DNA of 64,000 bases from Lingula anatina (taxonomy: Eukaryota > Brachiopoda > Lingulata > Lingulida > Lingulidae): contig NW_019775824.1 of assembly GCF_001039355.2 (NCBI RefSeq), positions 72,890 to 136,889 on the forward strand, given 5' to 3'. The notes beneath the pieces were generated by a model. The model was not told the DNA's origin. It was given only the letters and a program-made list of their open reading frames with translations, and did no database searches. Below are positions 22,601-32,078 of the stretch, one piece after another. The number at the start of each line of letters is the position of its first letter. The first letter of the stretch is position 1. A program made the translations under genes and the position numbers.

Positions 22601-25600
22601 AAAATACATAATATTTCGTTTTATTTTAAATTCTATTTATCTAGTAATGGACTGGGAAATATGCCAGTTTCAGGTCTTAATGAAAAGTGACAGAGTGCCT
22701 ATATTTATTCTACAGTGAACAATACCATGAAATAACAAGTACATCACAGAGTGGTGCATTTTATTTTCTTTCTAAACCAGAGATTAAAAATCTCTTATTA
22801 GTCATAAGAGTCTGAAGTGTCAATTTTCAATTTCAATTTACTGCTAACTCTAGAACATTTCAAAACTTCACTTTACTCATAACCAGACTTTTCCCCCCAA
22901 CTCTCTAATCTCTTATAATTACCAGGCACAGGTGTCTCTCCAAACTTGACTTTCTTATTCCTGATGGCATACCCCACCCTGACTGGATACGTTGGCTGTG
23001 TACGGGTGTCTAACATGATGTTCCAGTTCATACCCCCATCTGCGTATATTGTTTCCACTGCTGTTGTCAGGAAATCTGTGGCCAGAACTATTTGGTAAGT
23101 TATGGTCTGCAAGATACAATTTAAATAGTTAATTTCATGTTTTATAAGCCATAACTCTGAAATAAAAAAAAAACAAAGAACACTTTTGTAGAATACCATG
23201 TTACTGCAAATAAGTCTCTAGACAGGAAAAAAACGTGCAATCTGTACACTAATTCCAGGGTTTTAATTTTAATTTGTTTTTACCCATCGTTAAAATGGAG
23301 ATGTATGCCTTTCACAAAGTTTAAATCATCATAAATTAAACACTTTGAATTAACATTTAAAATGCAATATAATACAACCTCACAGTTCTTACTTTTATAA
23401 CAGAACATTTGAATTCTTCAAATAAATTACTGACATTTTTCACATATTCATTTTAGCACACTTAAACTCATAAACACAACTGAAGTATCAACTTTGCAAA
23501 GATAATTACTTTGTTAATGTTATCTGGATTCTCGTCAACAGCTGGGTACCCCATCTTGTTCCATGTGACCACCAACATCCAGACAGGCTCAAAGTCACTG
23601 ACATTCACCTGATGAAGTAATCCGGAGCCAATGTCGCGGATGGTATCCAGAGCAGTGGCGGCCTCTGGTGACTGTCCTCTTTCAAAAGTGGTGTAGTACA
23701 CGCCACGATCAGGGAACTGGAAGAAATATTCAATGAACGGCTGCAATTTATTCAAATGTGGCAGATAATAGTGAATATTTTAGTCTGAAAACAAACCTTT
23801 ATTCAATGCGAAGTAAATCACAATTTAAGTGTTATTGATTATAAACATGATTTCATATTTTGATATATCAGATTTATCAGACAAAAATCTTACGGTTGAT
23901 TTCACAACTTTTTCAGCTGATTGTACTTTATGCACATATATGAATTCTTATTCCAACAACCAAACTCCATTTTAGACCAAATTTAAAGAATTTAACCTCC
24001 AAGATAGCTGCACAAGTGCCAGTACCTTATCACTTGTATCTACAGCACTAGCCCAATAAGGTGCTACCAGCGCCCCCTCGTGGTAAACAGGATGAAAGTT
24101 GAAGTCGTCCAGACTCTGGCTGTCTCCATAGGGATGGCGGAATGTGTGTCGTCTGCTGAAGTTGGCGGTGGTTTTGTTCAGGCGGCTGAATAGTATGAGG
24201 CCTCCCTTTGTAAACTGTAAGTTTCAAAATGTAAAGACATCAACAATCAATACTGCACTCTGATTTTTCGATGAAAATAATTCATTAAGATTAATATTTG
24301 GAGTAAATCTGTGTAAAATATGTATCATTCATAAGTTCACTGGAAATTAAATATAAAACATTTCTTTTCTTATTTTTCTAAATGTGGACAGCATAATCAA
24401 TAACCAGCAAATCTGGTCACTAAAGCTGAAATCAGGGCCATAATTTTTAATGAACTTTTAAACCCATTAAAATAGCTTTAAGGTTGTTAACATACAAAGT
24501 TAGGGTTGCACAGCCTCCATATCAAACACTGTTCCAACACGCACACTACCTGCATTTGCTAAAATCTTAACTTAACTTTCCTTAGAGATATGAACTAAAT
24601 GAAGCTACTTACATACAGAGAAGGGAAGAAGTTCTCATTCAGTGGTATGGAATATGTCGGGAACAGAAATGGGGAGTACTGCTCTGATGACATCAGCTTT
24701 GTGTGTGTGGAGAATGAGGGAAATCTGAACCGCTTTTCTAGAAAAAAAATTAAATTATAAATATTATTGATAAGTTCCCTTAATGCAATCAGTAACAAGT
24801 TGCCACTTTGATAGCTTGGGAACCCTCAACTTGATGATGATATGACTAAATGGAAAGTGGATATAAAACCCAAAATTTACAGCTGGGAGACAATGGGCCT
24901 CTCCAGTTTAAAATTTATGTAATAATTATAATCAACACTAAAACATTATCTTTTTAGTTGAAATACTGTTCCAACGTTTTCTTTCGTTTTCTTTCAAATT
25001 ATAAGTTATTTTTCATATAATCCTCAAGATATGTTATACATTTTAAACTTTGATCAAAAAAGTTACGTTGACATAAATTGACCTAAGCATGTCTTTCCAT
25101 CCCCCTCATAACCGTCCCTGCAGCTGCACTGGAAGCCCCCAACAGTGTTTGTGCAGACGGCTTTTTCTGCGGGACCACAATCTGTCATGTTTTCTTCACA
25201 CTCATTGACATCTGAAAAAGGAGATTCTTAAGTTAACATGAAAAAATAATTTTTTTTCCAACTCCTGTATATCTACTTTGCTTCAGAAACAAGTGTACAT
25301 AAAAATATTTATCATTTTCAGCAACTCACAAGCGCCATACTTTTTTGCATGAAAAACTCCTCAAAGGATTCAAATCATTTTTTTCTAAGTTTAGTTACCA
25401 TACTTTGCTTACTAAAACACAATTCGTCCATTTGCTTAAATCAGAGAAAAACACCCAAGTGGGCCTTTTTTCAGGAATACTAAGCATTAAAATCTAATCT
25501 CAAAGTAATAATTATTTCAGCCAAACTCCACCATAAATGTATTGTACTAGGTAGTTCAAACTAACTACACAGTGACTCCTGCTGAATGCAATCAGATTAA

Positions 25601-28600
25601 CACACCTCCTCATTTTCCAATGTACTCAAATAATCACAATAGCTTTTCTGCATTCTACTAAATGCCAGGAGATGGTATGTTAATCTCACTATTAATATGA
25701 TTGTATTCAGCTAGTCCCTGTGGAGTTGGTCCAACCTGCATAGTATGACATACCCTCACAATGGTGGAGACTTCCACTGACATACTTAAACCCCTTGTGA
25801 CACTGGCAGATGTACCCCCCATCAACATTCACGCAGCCCTTCACTCCTGGATGCAGACTTCCAGTCAGGTTATCCAAACACTCGTTGGCTCCAAACAAAC
25901 ACTCATTGTCATCTGGAACAGAGATCGGAACACTGTGAAAAGCATGACTGTCACAAAAAAAATTTATTTGAAAACGAATTTATTTTAAAATCATTAAGTC
26001 CATACTTAATTATTTTTAGAAGCTACTGGTCCAGTGGCAGCAATCACAATAGTATCATGATCAAAATGCATGTTACATAGCTCGCTAATGAGTGTATGGA
26101 ACCCATGGACTATTAAACAGCAGCACAAGTATACCTATCTTTATTCACTTTATTTAAAGCAAAAATGTTAAGGCCAATGTATTCAATTATAAAAAGTCCA
26201 TCTCTTCGAATTTTTTTATTCAAGTTCTGATTTTTACCAAACTTGAAAATAATATGAGACTTTTCTTCCAACAAATTACCAAGTATGATACATACAAAAA
26301 CCACAAAATAATCTCTGTCTATTTCCAACAGCAAAAACATGGTCCTCCAAAAAAATGTAATTAATTATACAATACACTGTCAAATCACTGAAATTCTACC
26401 CAATTATGAAACCCTTCTGTTTCTCTTTTAATTGTGGCCTATATACCACGTGTTTCAGAGATAATTGTACAGAGAATATACAGACACTGCCATACTTTAC
26501 CAACACACAGTGTCCTGTTGTTCTCAGGGTGGTAGCCTGGGGCACACATACAGTTGTACACTCCCCCTGGCCCACTGCGGCACTCGTGTAGACCCCTACC
26601 ATCTGGATTGCAGGGGTCTCCCCAGGGGTCCTGGCAGGGGTCTCTAGGTGCTAAAAATACATTAACAGCATGAAGTGATGCTTTCTGACACAGATATAAA
26701 AGAGGTTATTATAATCACCTGCTACTCTATGTGTTAAAGCCTATAACTTATAAAACTGTCACATCACTTAAACAGTCTGACATTGCTAACTGGGGATAGT
26801 CAAATTGACCAAGAGAAAAATTGTTGACAAAAAGCTGTATAAAAGTGTAAAAAAACAAAATGGATGAACTAAAATTAATAGTGAAACAGCTGATGAAGCG
26901 TGATATAAATTATTTCTATTCACATACCATATATCACTAAGTAATGTGAATCTGCAGATTTGAGCCACTGTAAAAATGAATATTACATATTATGAAGAAA
27001 AAGAAAAAGAAAAGGCTGTAATGAAAATAAACAGAAAATATGAAATTTATTTTCAAAATACATACACTTAACAAAAAACATAAATTAATACATCTACAAA
27101 TTATGAAATGCAAATTAATAAGTGCAATTTTTATTGATCCAAATGATATTTCACATATTTTATCTACACAAAGAAAATAAATCATACATAAATTTCAACT
27201 TACTGATGCACTCTGTTAGATTATAACAATCTTTGAATTCTTCTGGGTCACCCTGACCTTGACCTTGACATTCATGACCTCTGGGTGACCCTGTGACATC
27301 AATACAGAGCCTGTTTCTTAAGTGAAAGGCCCTACCACATGGCTGGGAACATTCACCCCAGGAGCTCCATTCTGTATAATATGGCAGTCCTTAAAGGTAA
27401 AAATTAAGGTTATCTTTTGGAGCATTAAGGAGACGGGACTAAAACCACGCGTACTGCCAGTGCCTACGCTGGTGGTACAACTAGCTTAAAAGATGCCACA
27501 TAAAAATACAATTTATTCTTCCCTGCACTTTCTTAACCTCATGCAAAAATTTAAAACATAAAATATATCAGTTTAGCCAAATGCCCTTGTTGCCAGATGT
27601 TTTTAACATCATCTATTTGCATTAAGGCATACACCCAAGCACATGTACAAGCACAAAGGAAGAGAGAGAGAGAAATTTCATTTTACATACTGTATTGACA
27701 ATGCCTCCCAGTAGTGTATGGAATACAGTGACACTGGTATCCATTGATGAAGTCTGTACAAGTGCCATTGTTCTCACACTGGGTCCAGTAACACTCATCT
27801 ATATCTGCAATATATCATTGTAATAATACACCTTATTTGTTAATATATCATTTTTAGCATAATTTATTTGAAATCTTACATTTTAAAGAAAAAAGATAAT
27901 TATTATAAATGGAATGAATTTGCAGATTATTGAAAAGAATGCACATATAAGAAAAATGCAGCTTTATTATCATAATCAGCATAACAATGTCTACGTCATG
28001 TGATTTGTTTTTTGACAATTTCTACAATGACTCATCAGAATTCTTTGCCTCATCTAAGCAAACTTTAAAATATTCTAAACATCTACTAGATGTCGCATAT
28101 CGCAAACCCTGGCAGTCACACACAGGTAAACTTACCTATCTCACACCACCCCCAGCATACCCTGGCAGGCACACACAGGTAAACTTACCTATCTCACACC
28201 ACCCCCAGCATACCCTGGCAGGCACACACAGGTAAACTTACCTATCTCACACCTCCTCCCAGCATACCCTGGCAGGCACACACAGGTAAACTTGTTCACC
28301 TCGTCCTTGCATGTCCCTCCATTGAGACATGGGGACGATGAACACTCGTTTATATCTGAAAATGGAAATTCAGTGCAGTTTGTTTCCAAAGCGCATATCT
28401 TAAAAGTTTATATCAGCCAGCCATGGCAACTCAAACTCAGTAACATGTGTCTTAAAGGCAGCCATTCTTGATAAAAATACCACAGTGACTGGAAAAAATG
28501 ACATCAGAAAATTCCATATACCTTGTGGGCTAATGTATACTGAATGTATACTAATGTACATGTATATAAAACTCTATATAAATTTTTCATAGAAAATTGG

Positions 28601-28796
28601 AGCTAATCACAATTTCAAGCTGTTTTTCTTGAATTATTCCCATTTAAATGTAGAACATCAATTACTTCTGTTGTCTTACCTATTTCACAGAAAACCCCTG
28701 AATACCCAGGGGAGCATTCACAGACAAAGCCATTTTCCCGATCAATACACTGTTCAGTGCCATTAGAACATGGAGAACTTGCACATTCATCTATAT
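8972..28796 (-). CDS. Giant mucin-like EGF/NIDO/AMOP/TSP1 single-pass membrane protein (5' end not found)
   Basis: I assembled 39 exons whose phases agree throughout, giving about 2,181 residues to a TGA at 8974-8972. Exons, 5' to 3' by low coordinate: 28680, 28242, 27691, 27204, 26501, 25754, 25083, 24613, 24026, 23510, 22923, 21966, 21365, 20715, 20325, 20005, 19589, 19256, 18910, 18480, 18078, 17621, 17149, 16082, 15555, 15069, 14635, 14101, 13622, 13322, 12839, 12276, 11999, 11574, 11125, 10134, 9543, 9211, 8972. Most are symmetric phase 1-1 modules, the classic mark of exon shuffling. The set of domains resembles mucin-4 and the mucin-like skeletal-matrix proteins of corals, but no von Willebrand D domain is present. 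It is probably a cell-surface adhesion or matrix protein. No signal peptide was found, so N-terminal exons are missing. Whether the block is one gene rests on continuous phases and the single transmembrane end. Confidence 0.88.
9543..11638 (-). CDS. Membrane-proximal glycosylated region with an RLKR processing site
   Basis: Exons 11574-11638, 11125-11237, 10134-10778 and 9543-9702, phases 1, 0, 2, 2, 0. The first two carry [13 protein letters not shown] and [20 protein letters not shown] with a CC pair ([12 protein letters not shown]). The large exon carries [19 protein letters not shown], many N-x-S/T sites (FNGT, FNAT, NNRT, FNLT, NNFS, VNAT, NDT, WNVT) and SGRLKRS, a furin-type consensus. 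The last exon ends in a Pro/Thr-rich linker ([12 protein letters not shown]). It recalls the juxtamembrane regions of other mucin-like proteins, but I recognise no named domain. For exon 11125 I chose the donor GTAAAT because it restores phase 2. Confidence 0.75.
11999..12172 (-). CDS. C-terminal thrombospondin type 1 module exon
   Basis: A phase 1-1 exon of 58 codons. It shows the TSP1 hallmarks [23 protein letters not shown] and the closing NTWLCP. The WxxW motif is a likely C-mannosylation site. It separates the EGF stalk from the membrane-proximal region. Confidence 0.88.
12276..20450 (-). CDS. Array of 18 single-exon EGF modules
   Basis: Eighteen phase 1-1 exons of 120-153 nt: 20325-20450, 20005-20136, 19589-19741, 19256-19375, 18910-19053, 18480-18611, 18078-18206, 17621-17749, 17149-17277, 16082-16213, 15555-15677, 15069-15206, 14635-14763, 14101-14226, 13622-13759, 13322-13444, 12839-12967 and 12276-12401. 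Most begin with the calcium-binding signature D(I/V/L)(D/N)EC. The exons at 18910, 15555 and 12839 do not ([16 protein letters not shown]-like, RPCDNS) and are probably non-calcium modules. All keep six cysteines or nearly so. The donor after 18480 is a weak G|GTTGGT, because the stronger GTAAAA three bases on would break the frame. Together the array would form a long, rod-like extracellular stalk. Confidence 0.9.
12717..12806 (-). pseudogene. Partial duplicate of the EGF exon at 12839-12967
   Basis: About 90 bases repeat the 3' two-thirds of the neighbouring EGF exon, including the donor, with only a few changes. The 5' part of the module and its acceptor are absent, so it cannot splice as an EGF exon. 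Confidence 0.85.
13569..13610. repeat. (CA)n microsatellite
   Basis: About 21 CA units lie in the intron immediately downstream (in transcript sense) of the EGF exon 13622-13759. Confidence 0.95.
16520..17148. repeat. 41-bp minisatellite, 15 copies, derived from an EGF exon-intron border
   Basis: Units of 41 bp repeat from about 16520 up to the EGF exon 17149-17277. Each contains ggtgtagttaccatatgg, which matches the coding segment at 17199-17216 (GNYTC on the minus strand), joined to a copy of the exon's end and splice donor. Most copies keep a perfect minus-strand TGTGAAG|GTAAGG donor; copies 10-14 have drifted to TAATG forms. The array lies wholly inside the intron after the parent exon. 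Confidence 0.93.
17785..17842 (-). pseudogene. Decayed partial duplicate of the start of EGF exon 17621-17749
   Basis: The bases after 17785 (tctgtcacagttgttggtga..) repeat the 5' end of the adjacent exon, including the catcaaaatct acceptor region, with several changes. It is too short to code a module. Confidence 0.6.
20715..20958 (-). CDS. EGF plus thrombospondin-type EGF pair exon
   Basis: This exon carries two modules. The first EGF begins NNGTCVF and ends [12 protein letters not shown]. The second has the [17 protein letters not shown] pattern found in thrombospondin and COMP EGF modules. It starts in phase 0 and ends in phase 1, so it is the adaptor that returns the gene to the symmetric EGF phase. 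Confidence 0.85.
21365..21663 (-). CDS. Cadherin-like module exon after AMOP
   Basis: A 299-nt exon, phase 1 to phase 0. It reads like a cadherin-type or bacterial-Ig-type beta module: [19 protein letters not shown], then [13 protein letters not shown] and [13 protein letters not shown], which match the A(x)DxEGD.. and IxxxTGxLxW.. rhythm of a cadherin repeat without all calcium motifs. It ends with FCKCE and runs straight into the cysteines of the next EGF. It fills the place where a VWD domain is expected. Confidence 0.65.
21966..22595 (-). CDS. AMOP domain exon of the mucin-like gene
   Basis: A single large 630-nt exon. AMOP features are a cysteine before a Trp-rich stretch ([18 protein letters not shown]), then the CPCSLQQ motif, paired cysteines in [11 protein letters not shown] and DFCCDVNN, and the closing [18 protein letters not shown] is an extracellular domain of cell-adhesion proteins such as mucin-4, ISM1 and SUSD2. 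In mucin-4 and SUSD2 it is followed by a VWD domain. Here the next exon starts only 302 bp away and is not VWD. Confidence 0.85.
22923..24737 (-). CDS. NIDO (nidogen-like) domain exons of the mucin-like gene
   Basis: Exons 24613-24737, 24026-24214, 23510-23716 and 22923-23106. Recognisable NIDO features are FFPSLY at the start, then [11 protein letters not shown], an [12 protein letters not shown] stretch, [22 protein letters not shown] and [15 protein letters not shown] is the extracellular domain of nidogen, mucin-4 and SNED1. For 23510-23716 an alternative acceptor eight codons upstream is also in frame; I chose the one with the better pyrimidine tract. The phases run 1, 0, 0, 0, 1, so the NIDO exons are the non-symmetric part of an otherwise modular gene. 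Confidence 0.83.
25083..28796 (-). CDS. N-terminal EGF and thrombospondin-1 modules of the mucin-like gene
   Basis: Seven symmetric phase 1-1 exons. 28680-28796, 28242-28355 and 27691-27804 are calcium-type EGF modules starting DIDEC, DINEC and DIDEC. 27204-27389 is a thrombospondin type 1 module ([17 protein letters not shown], ending DCYNLTEC). 26501-26650 is a compact EGF-like module with eight or fewer cysteines ([19 protein letters not shown]). 25754-25912 starts DDNEC and is slightly long. 25083-25211 starts DVNEC; its donor GTCAAT is weak. EGF modules bind calcium and protein partners, and TSP1 modules bind glycosaminoglycans and are often C-mannosylated on WxxW (here WSSW). Confidence 0.88.
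25550..25745. mobile_element. Fold-back element (gctgaatgcaatcagattaa family)
   Basis: The left arm contains gactcctgctgaatgcaatc and the right arm gattgtattcagctagtccc in inverse orientation. Related elements occur at 33574, 34352, 36606, 43680 and 57203. It sits in an intron of the mucin-like gene, directly beside the exon 25754-25912. Confidence 0.6.
28106..28280. repeat. 53-bp tandem repeat grown from the 3' end of an EGF exon
   Basis: Three intronic units with a 53-bp period (cacaggtaaacttacctatc at 28121, 28174 and 28227) duplicate the last part of EGF exon 28242-28355 with its donor. Exon and intron share AAGTTTACC, which probably seeded the duplication. Each unit presents another minus-strand ATAG|GTAAG donor. 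Confidence 0.88.
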
Positions 28797-28966
28797 CTGA
28801 AACATGAGTGAAAGAATGTTACTCTTGTTACTTAACACATTAAATTTTTCTCAGTTTAAAAATTATATCTGATTTAAGTAACAGCGATCAGTACTGTGCC
28901 TCAATGACCACATACTTCCCAAAGACACACTATAAGAAACTGCATTTACCAAAAGCCACTACTAAT

Positions 28967-29449
28967 AATTCAAATTACTGTTTTTCTTTTTATCAAGAGC
29001 TTGTAAAATATGTGGGTATTACCTCCAATATTTCTGTGACTGTCAGTCACCATCATCAGGGAGTAAATGACTAGGGTCATTTCACCTGGAATGAAAATCC
29101 AGGTCAATTGCCCCTAATCACTGGCCTTGTGTTGTAACTGTTACTTGCTCCCCCCGGGGCTCCTCTGCATCCCTCTGGAGCACCGTGAGGTAGATAGCTG
29201 GTAAATCATACCCCCCCTGTCTGTTCAGGTCTGGTTGTTTGGTCCTGATGTGTACAGCTTCTGCTATTTTTCTTTGGAATGTCCAGTTTTCCCTGTCTAT
29301 CACTTTCAGGNTTACAATCACTGGCCTTGTGTTGTAACTGTTACTTGCTCCCCCCGGGGCTCCTCTGCATCCCTCTGCAGAAATATTGGAGGTAATACCC
29401 ACATATTTTACAAGCTCTTGATAAAAAGAAAAACAGTAATTTGAATTTA
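28967..29449. repeat. Inverted repeat with nested direct repeat around an N
   Basis: The outer arms 28967-29036 and 29381-29449 are inverted copies (ttcaaattactgtttttctt and its reverse). Inside, 29114-29178 and 29315-29380 are direct copies of a segment beginning aatcactggccttgtgttg. The N at 29311 lies just before the second direct copy. It could be a hairpin element or an assembly join. Confidence 0.75.
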
Positions 29450-29484
29450 TACATACAGAGCTAATGAAACTGTTCTCTCACTTT

Positions 29485-29667
29485 GACTGCGTTGTTTAAA
29501 ATATCAGTCGTGTTAAGCTGGGAGCATTGCAATGCTAGTACATTCTAAGTAAATGATAATAATAATAATAAAAAGTTACATGAGGATGTTGGAGGGACCT
29601 GTCCCCAACCCCATATTGAAAAACAAAGTTTGATTCTAGCCCCCATACCTGACCAAAAGCTGGGTTT
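29485..29667. repeat. Dispersed repeat, also present at 44361-44537
   Basis: About 180 bases beginning gactgcgttgtttaaaat and ending gaccaaaagctgggt recur at 44361-44537 in the same orientation with only a handful of differences. Neither copy codes for protein. The right boundary is the same in both. Confidence 0.85.
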
Positions 29668-29736
29668 GTGACGAGCCGGGGCTTGCCCACTAGTTTATTT
29701 CTTCAGGTTTGGTGATAAGACAAATAGATACAATAC

Positions 29737-29834
29737 GAGTCGCCGAGCTGTACGTGAAATATTACGAGTGTATTGGCGAGCCGCAGGCGAGACAATACAC
29801 GAGTAATTTTCACGTACAGCTCGGCGACGAGTGT
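29737..29834. repeat. Short near-perfect palindrome
   Basis: gtcgccgagctgtacgtgaa on the left pairs with ttcacgtacagctcggcgac on the right, and the pairing continues inward through acgagtgtattg. The loop is about 20 bases. A CCAAT-like ctgattggct follows at about 29869. It could be a small fold-back element or a long DNA hairpin. Confidence 0.8.
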
Positions 29835-30130
29835 TGTAACTGGCTTAAACCACGGCCTCTGATTGGCTACCACACTAGTAGTGCAACAGACCGTGGAACG
29901 CACGCGTACATGACGTGCTTTTATGTCGAATACAGCACAGCCGAGTCTTTTGTTCTACGCGCTAGCCGTGTATCACTTATTTGTGGGAACGTTTACGATT
30001 ATCTCGCAATATAGCTGCAATTGTGTAAGTCAATTTTTAATTAATTTTGTATTTATTTATATATCAGACTTACATGAACTAGTATAAGAGACTTACAGTA
30101 TTAAGTTTTTTATATAGCATTTACTTAGAT

Positions 30131-30422
30131 CGCATTCACAACGAGTTGAGCCAGGCTTTACAAACCCTGGGGACTAAATATGGCGGACGACGACCTACAT
30201 GAAAGAAAAACCGCCTAATCTTTTAATAGTCTCTCCGCCTCTCACACGCCTCCCCATGTGTCGTCCCAATGGAGCCGAGATTTAATGACTGTCCCCCCGC
30301 AGGGACGACGTGTGGGGAGGCGTGTGAGAGGCGGAGAGACTATTAAAAGATTAGGCGGTTTTTCTTTCATGTACGACCGCCATATTTAGTCCCCAGGATT
30401 TGTAAAGCATGGCTCAACTCGG
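30131..30422. mobile_element. Long hairpin element (MITE-like), about 120-bp arms
   Basis: Arms 30142-30265 and about 30300-30422 are near-perfect inverted copies. They share ggggactaaatatggcgg, gaaagaaaaaccgcctaatc and the GC-rich tctccgcctctcacacgcct. The left border gcattcacaac is shared with the elements near 40.6-41.0 kb. No open reading frame. Confidence 0.85.
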
Positions 30423-30766
30423 TCCCTTGGAACGGAGCCTCTTGTAAACAGTTTAGAAACAAGGGACCGAATCTGATTTCAAGACCAGAAGAGAGCCGTA
30501 ACATACGTCTGTGGAAAACGGATTCAAACATCCTATGTTGTATCAGTTAGCCTTCTCGTCTTCGGCGCCTGTCCATCTTTCTTACAAAGACAACAATGAT
30601 CATCTGGCTTATTATTAGTCCATGGGACAAGGGACGCAGTTTTAAGTGTCCACTGAGCGTCCTGACAACTTTTTTGACGTAGAAGGGACGCAGAAAGGAC
30701 GCCGTCCAGTGTAAATGGGGGCTTTTATTACCACCAGGTGGATCAGAGGCTAGACTTACTCGATCA

Positions 30767-30925
30767 CGGGGCACACCTCCCACATATATGGATCAAATTG
30801 ATTACGTGTTCCAAATGTTCCACGTGTTTTTTCCCGAATGGATCCTACTGTTTTAACTGCATGAAAATGATTATAATATCTTCGTCTTCTCTGGGTTATT
30901 CCACAAGCAAGTGAATATTTGATTA
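30767..30925 (-). CDS. Possible exon of unknown identity upstream of the mucin-like gene
   Basis: The minus strand is open from about 30962 to 30756 and has a good donor GA|GTAAGT near 30760. The peptide is rich in Arg (ACGITQRRRRYYNH) and ends DPYMWEVCPVIE. The ACGITQRRRR piece faintly recalls a TSP1 C-G-x-x-x-R core, but the rest does not fit. The phase (2) would not join directly to the EGF exon at 28796. I do not recognise it. Confidence 0.2.
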
Positions 30926-32078
30926 GTGTCAGTGACGCACACATTTTGTGTAATATTTTCAAAACTCTTTTATATCATTCTTTAAGCACTGTAGATTTTG
31001 TTCTATTTTGGATTATGCATAATTATAAAGATTATATTATAATAATTATGCAAAATATTATACAAAATGATTGAGTCTCTGGCGTTGCTCAAGTGTTCAA
31101 TTTTTGTTGGAATGACTCACTGTATGATATAAAACTACTGAGTACAATAACTGTACAATAACTGTTTAGTACATGTACTAGCGCATAGTTGAACAACGCG
31201 CACTTATCCGTATTGGCGAAATATGTGAATGACTACCTTGTTTGTCAACGTATTAGGGTGACAACAGTCCTGATTGCCCCGTCACCTGAAAAGTAAAGTT
31301 CAGAAATGATAAACTCTATTTTCTGTCCTTATATTGCATGGGTTTTCTGGAAATAACCGCTTCATGTTGGATTAAGATAATATAATCTCTCAACATATGA
31401 CAGAAAACGTCATGCAATGTAGCCACAGTGGGACAGTGTTATAAGATAATACCGGAAATATATCACTAAATATATCACGTCATGTGACATAGGCCATGTA
31501 CGGTCCTCAATCAAAGTTGATTTGATTCTTTGAACTATTAGTGTTCAGATTATCAGAGGTACTGCAGCCTACCCTATAGGTAAGTGCACTACAGGTAAGT
31601 GAACGTGACCAATTACAAAACTTTTTGCATCGGCAATTAAGTATGGATATGTAAATTACAAATTGTTTTTCTACGCTAAATACACTTGTAAGGTAAAAAG
31701 AATATCGAACATAAACTATTCAAAGTTAAATGATGTGACAAAAAGCCTAAGCTTGAATGGAAACTGCATAATAAGTTCAGTACATATATGCTTTATTTCA
31801 TGGGCAGATTTGGGACAAAGAAAGCCAAGGTATGTAATTATTTGGGTAACATTATAATTTCAAGTGTACTGAGTGTGAAGAGAAAAATGTCAGGGTTATC
31901 AGAGCTCAACGCCCTTGGAAACCATGGCAAATTTAAATATGATTTACTGTCTATTATTGTCAAAACGACTTTTGAATAAAAGAATAAGTCTCAAACTGTG
32001 CCATTAAGAATATTAATATAGAATTATGTGGATTCTAGTAACGAAGAGTGCGTCTTTTCTGTCGGCCACGAAATCACA

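Larger units (their letters stand above)
28797..32078. other. Repeat-rich stretch between the mucin-like and ACSF2-like genes
   Basis: This holds a direct-plus-inverted repeat around the N at 29311, a dispersed repeat at 29485, two hairpins (29737 and 30131), part of a GGACGGCGTCC element near 30650-30730, and one possible minus-strand exon near 30925. The first exons and promoter of the minus gene, and the promoter of the plus gene, should lie here or beyond, but I could not identify them. Confidence 0.5.

Noticed and set aside
29118-29402. Minus-strand open frame of 94 codons
   Set aside because: It spans the N at 29311 and consists of the nested direct repeat.
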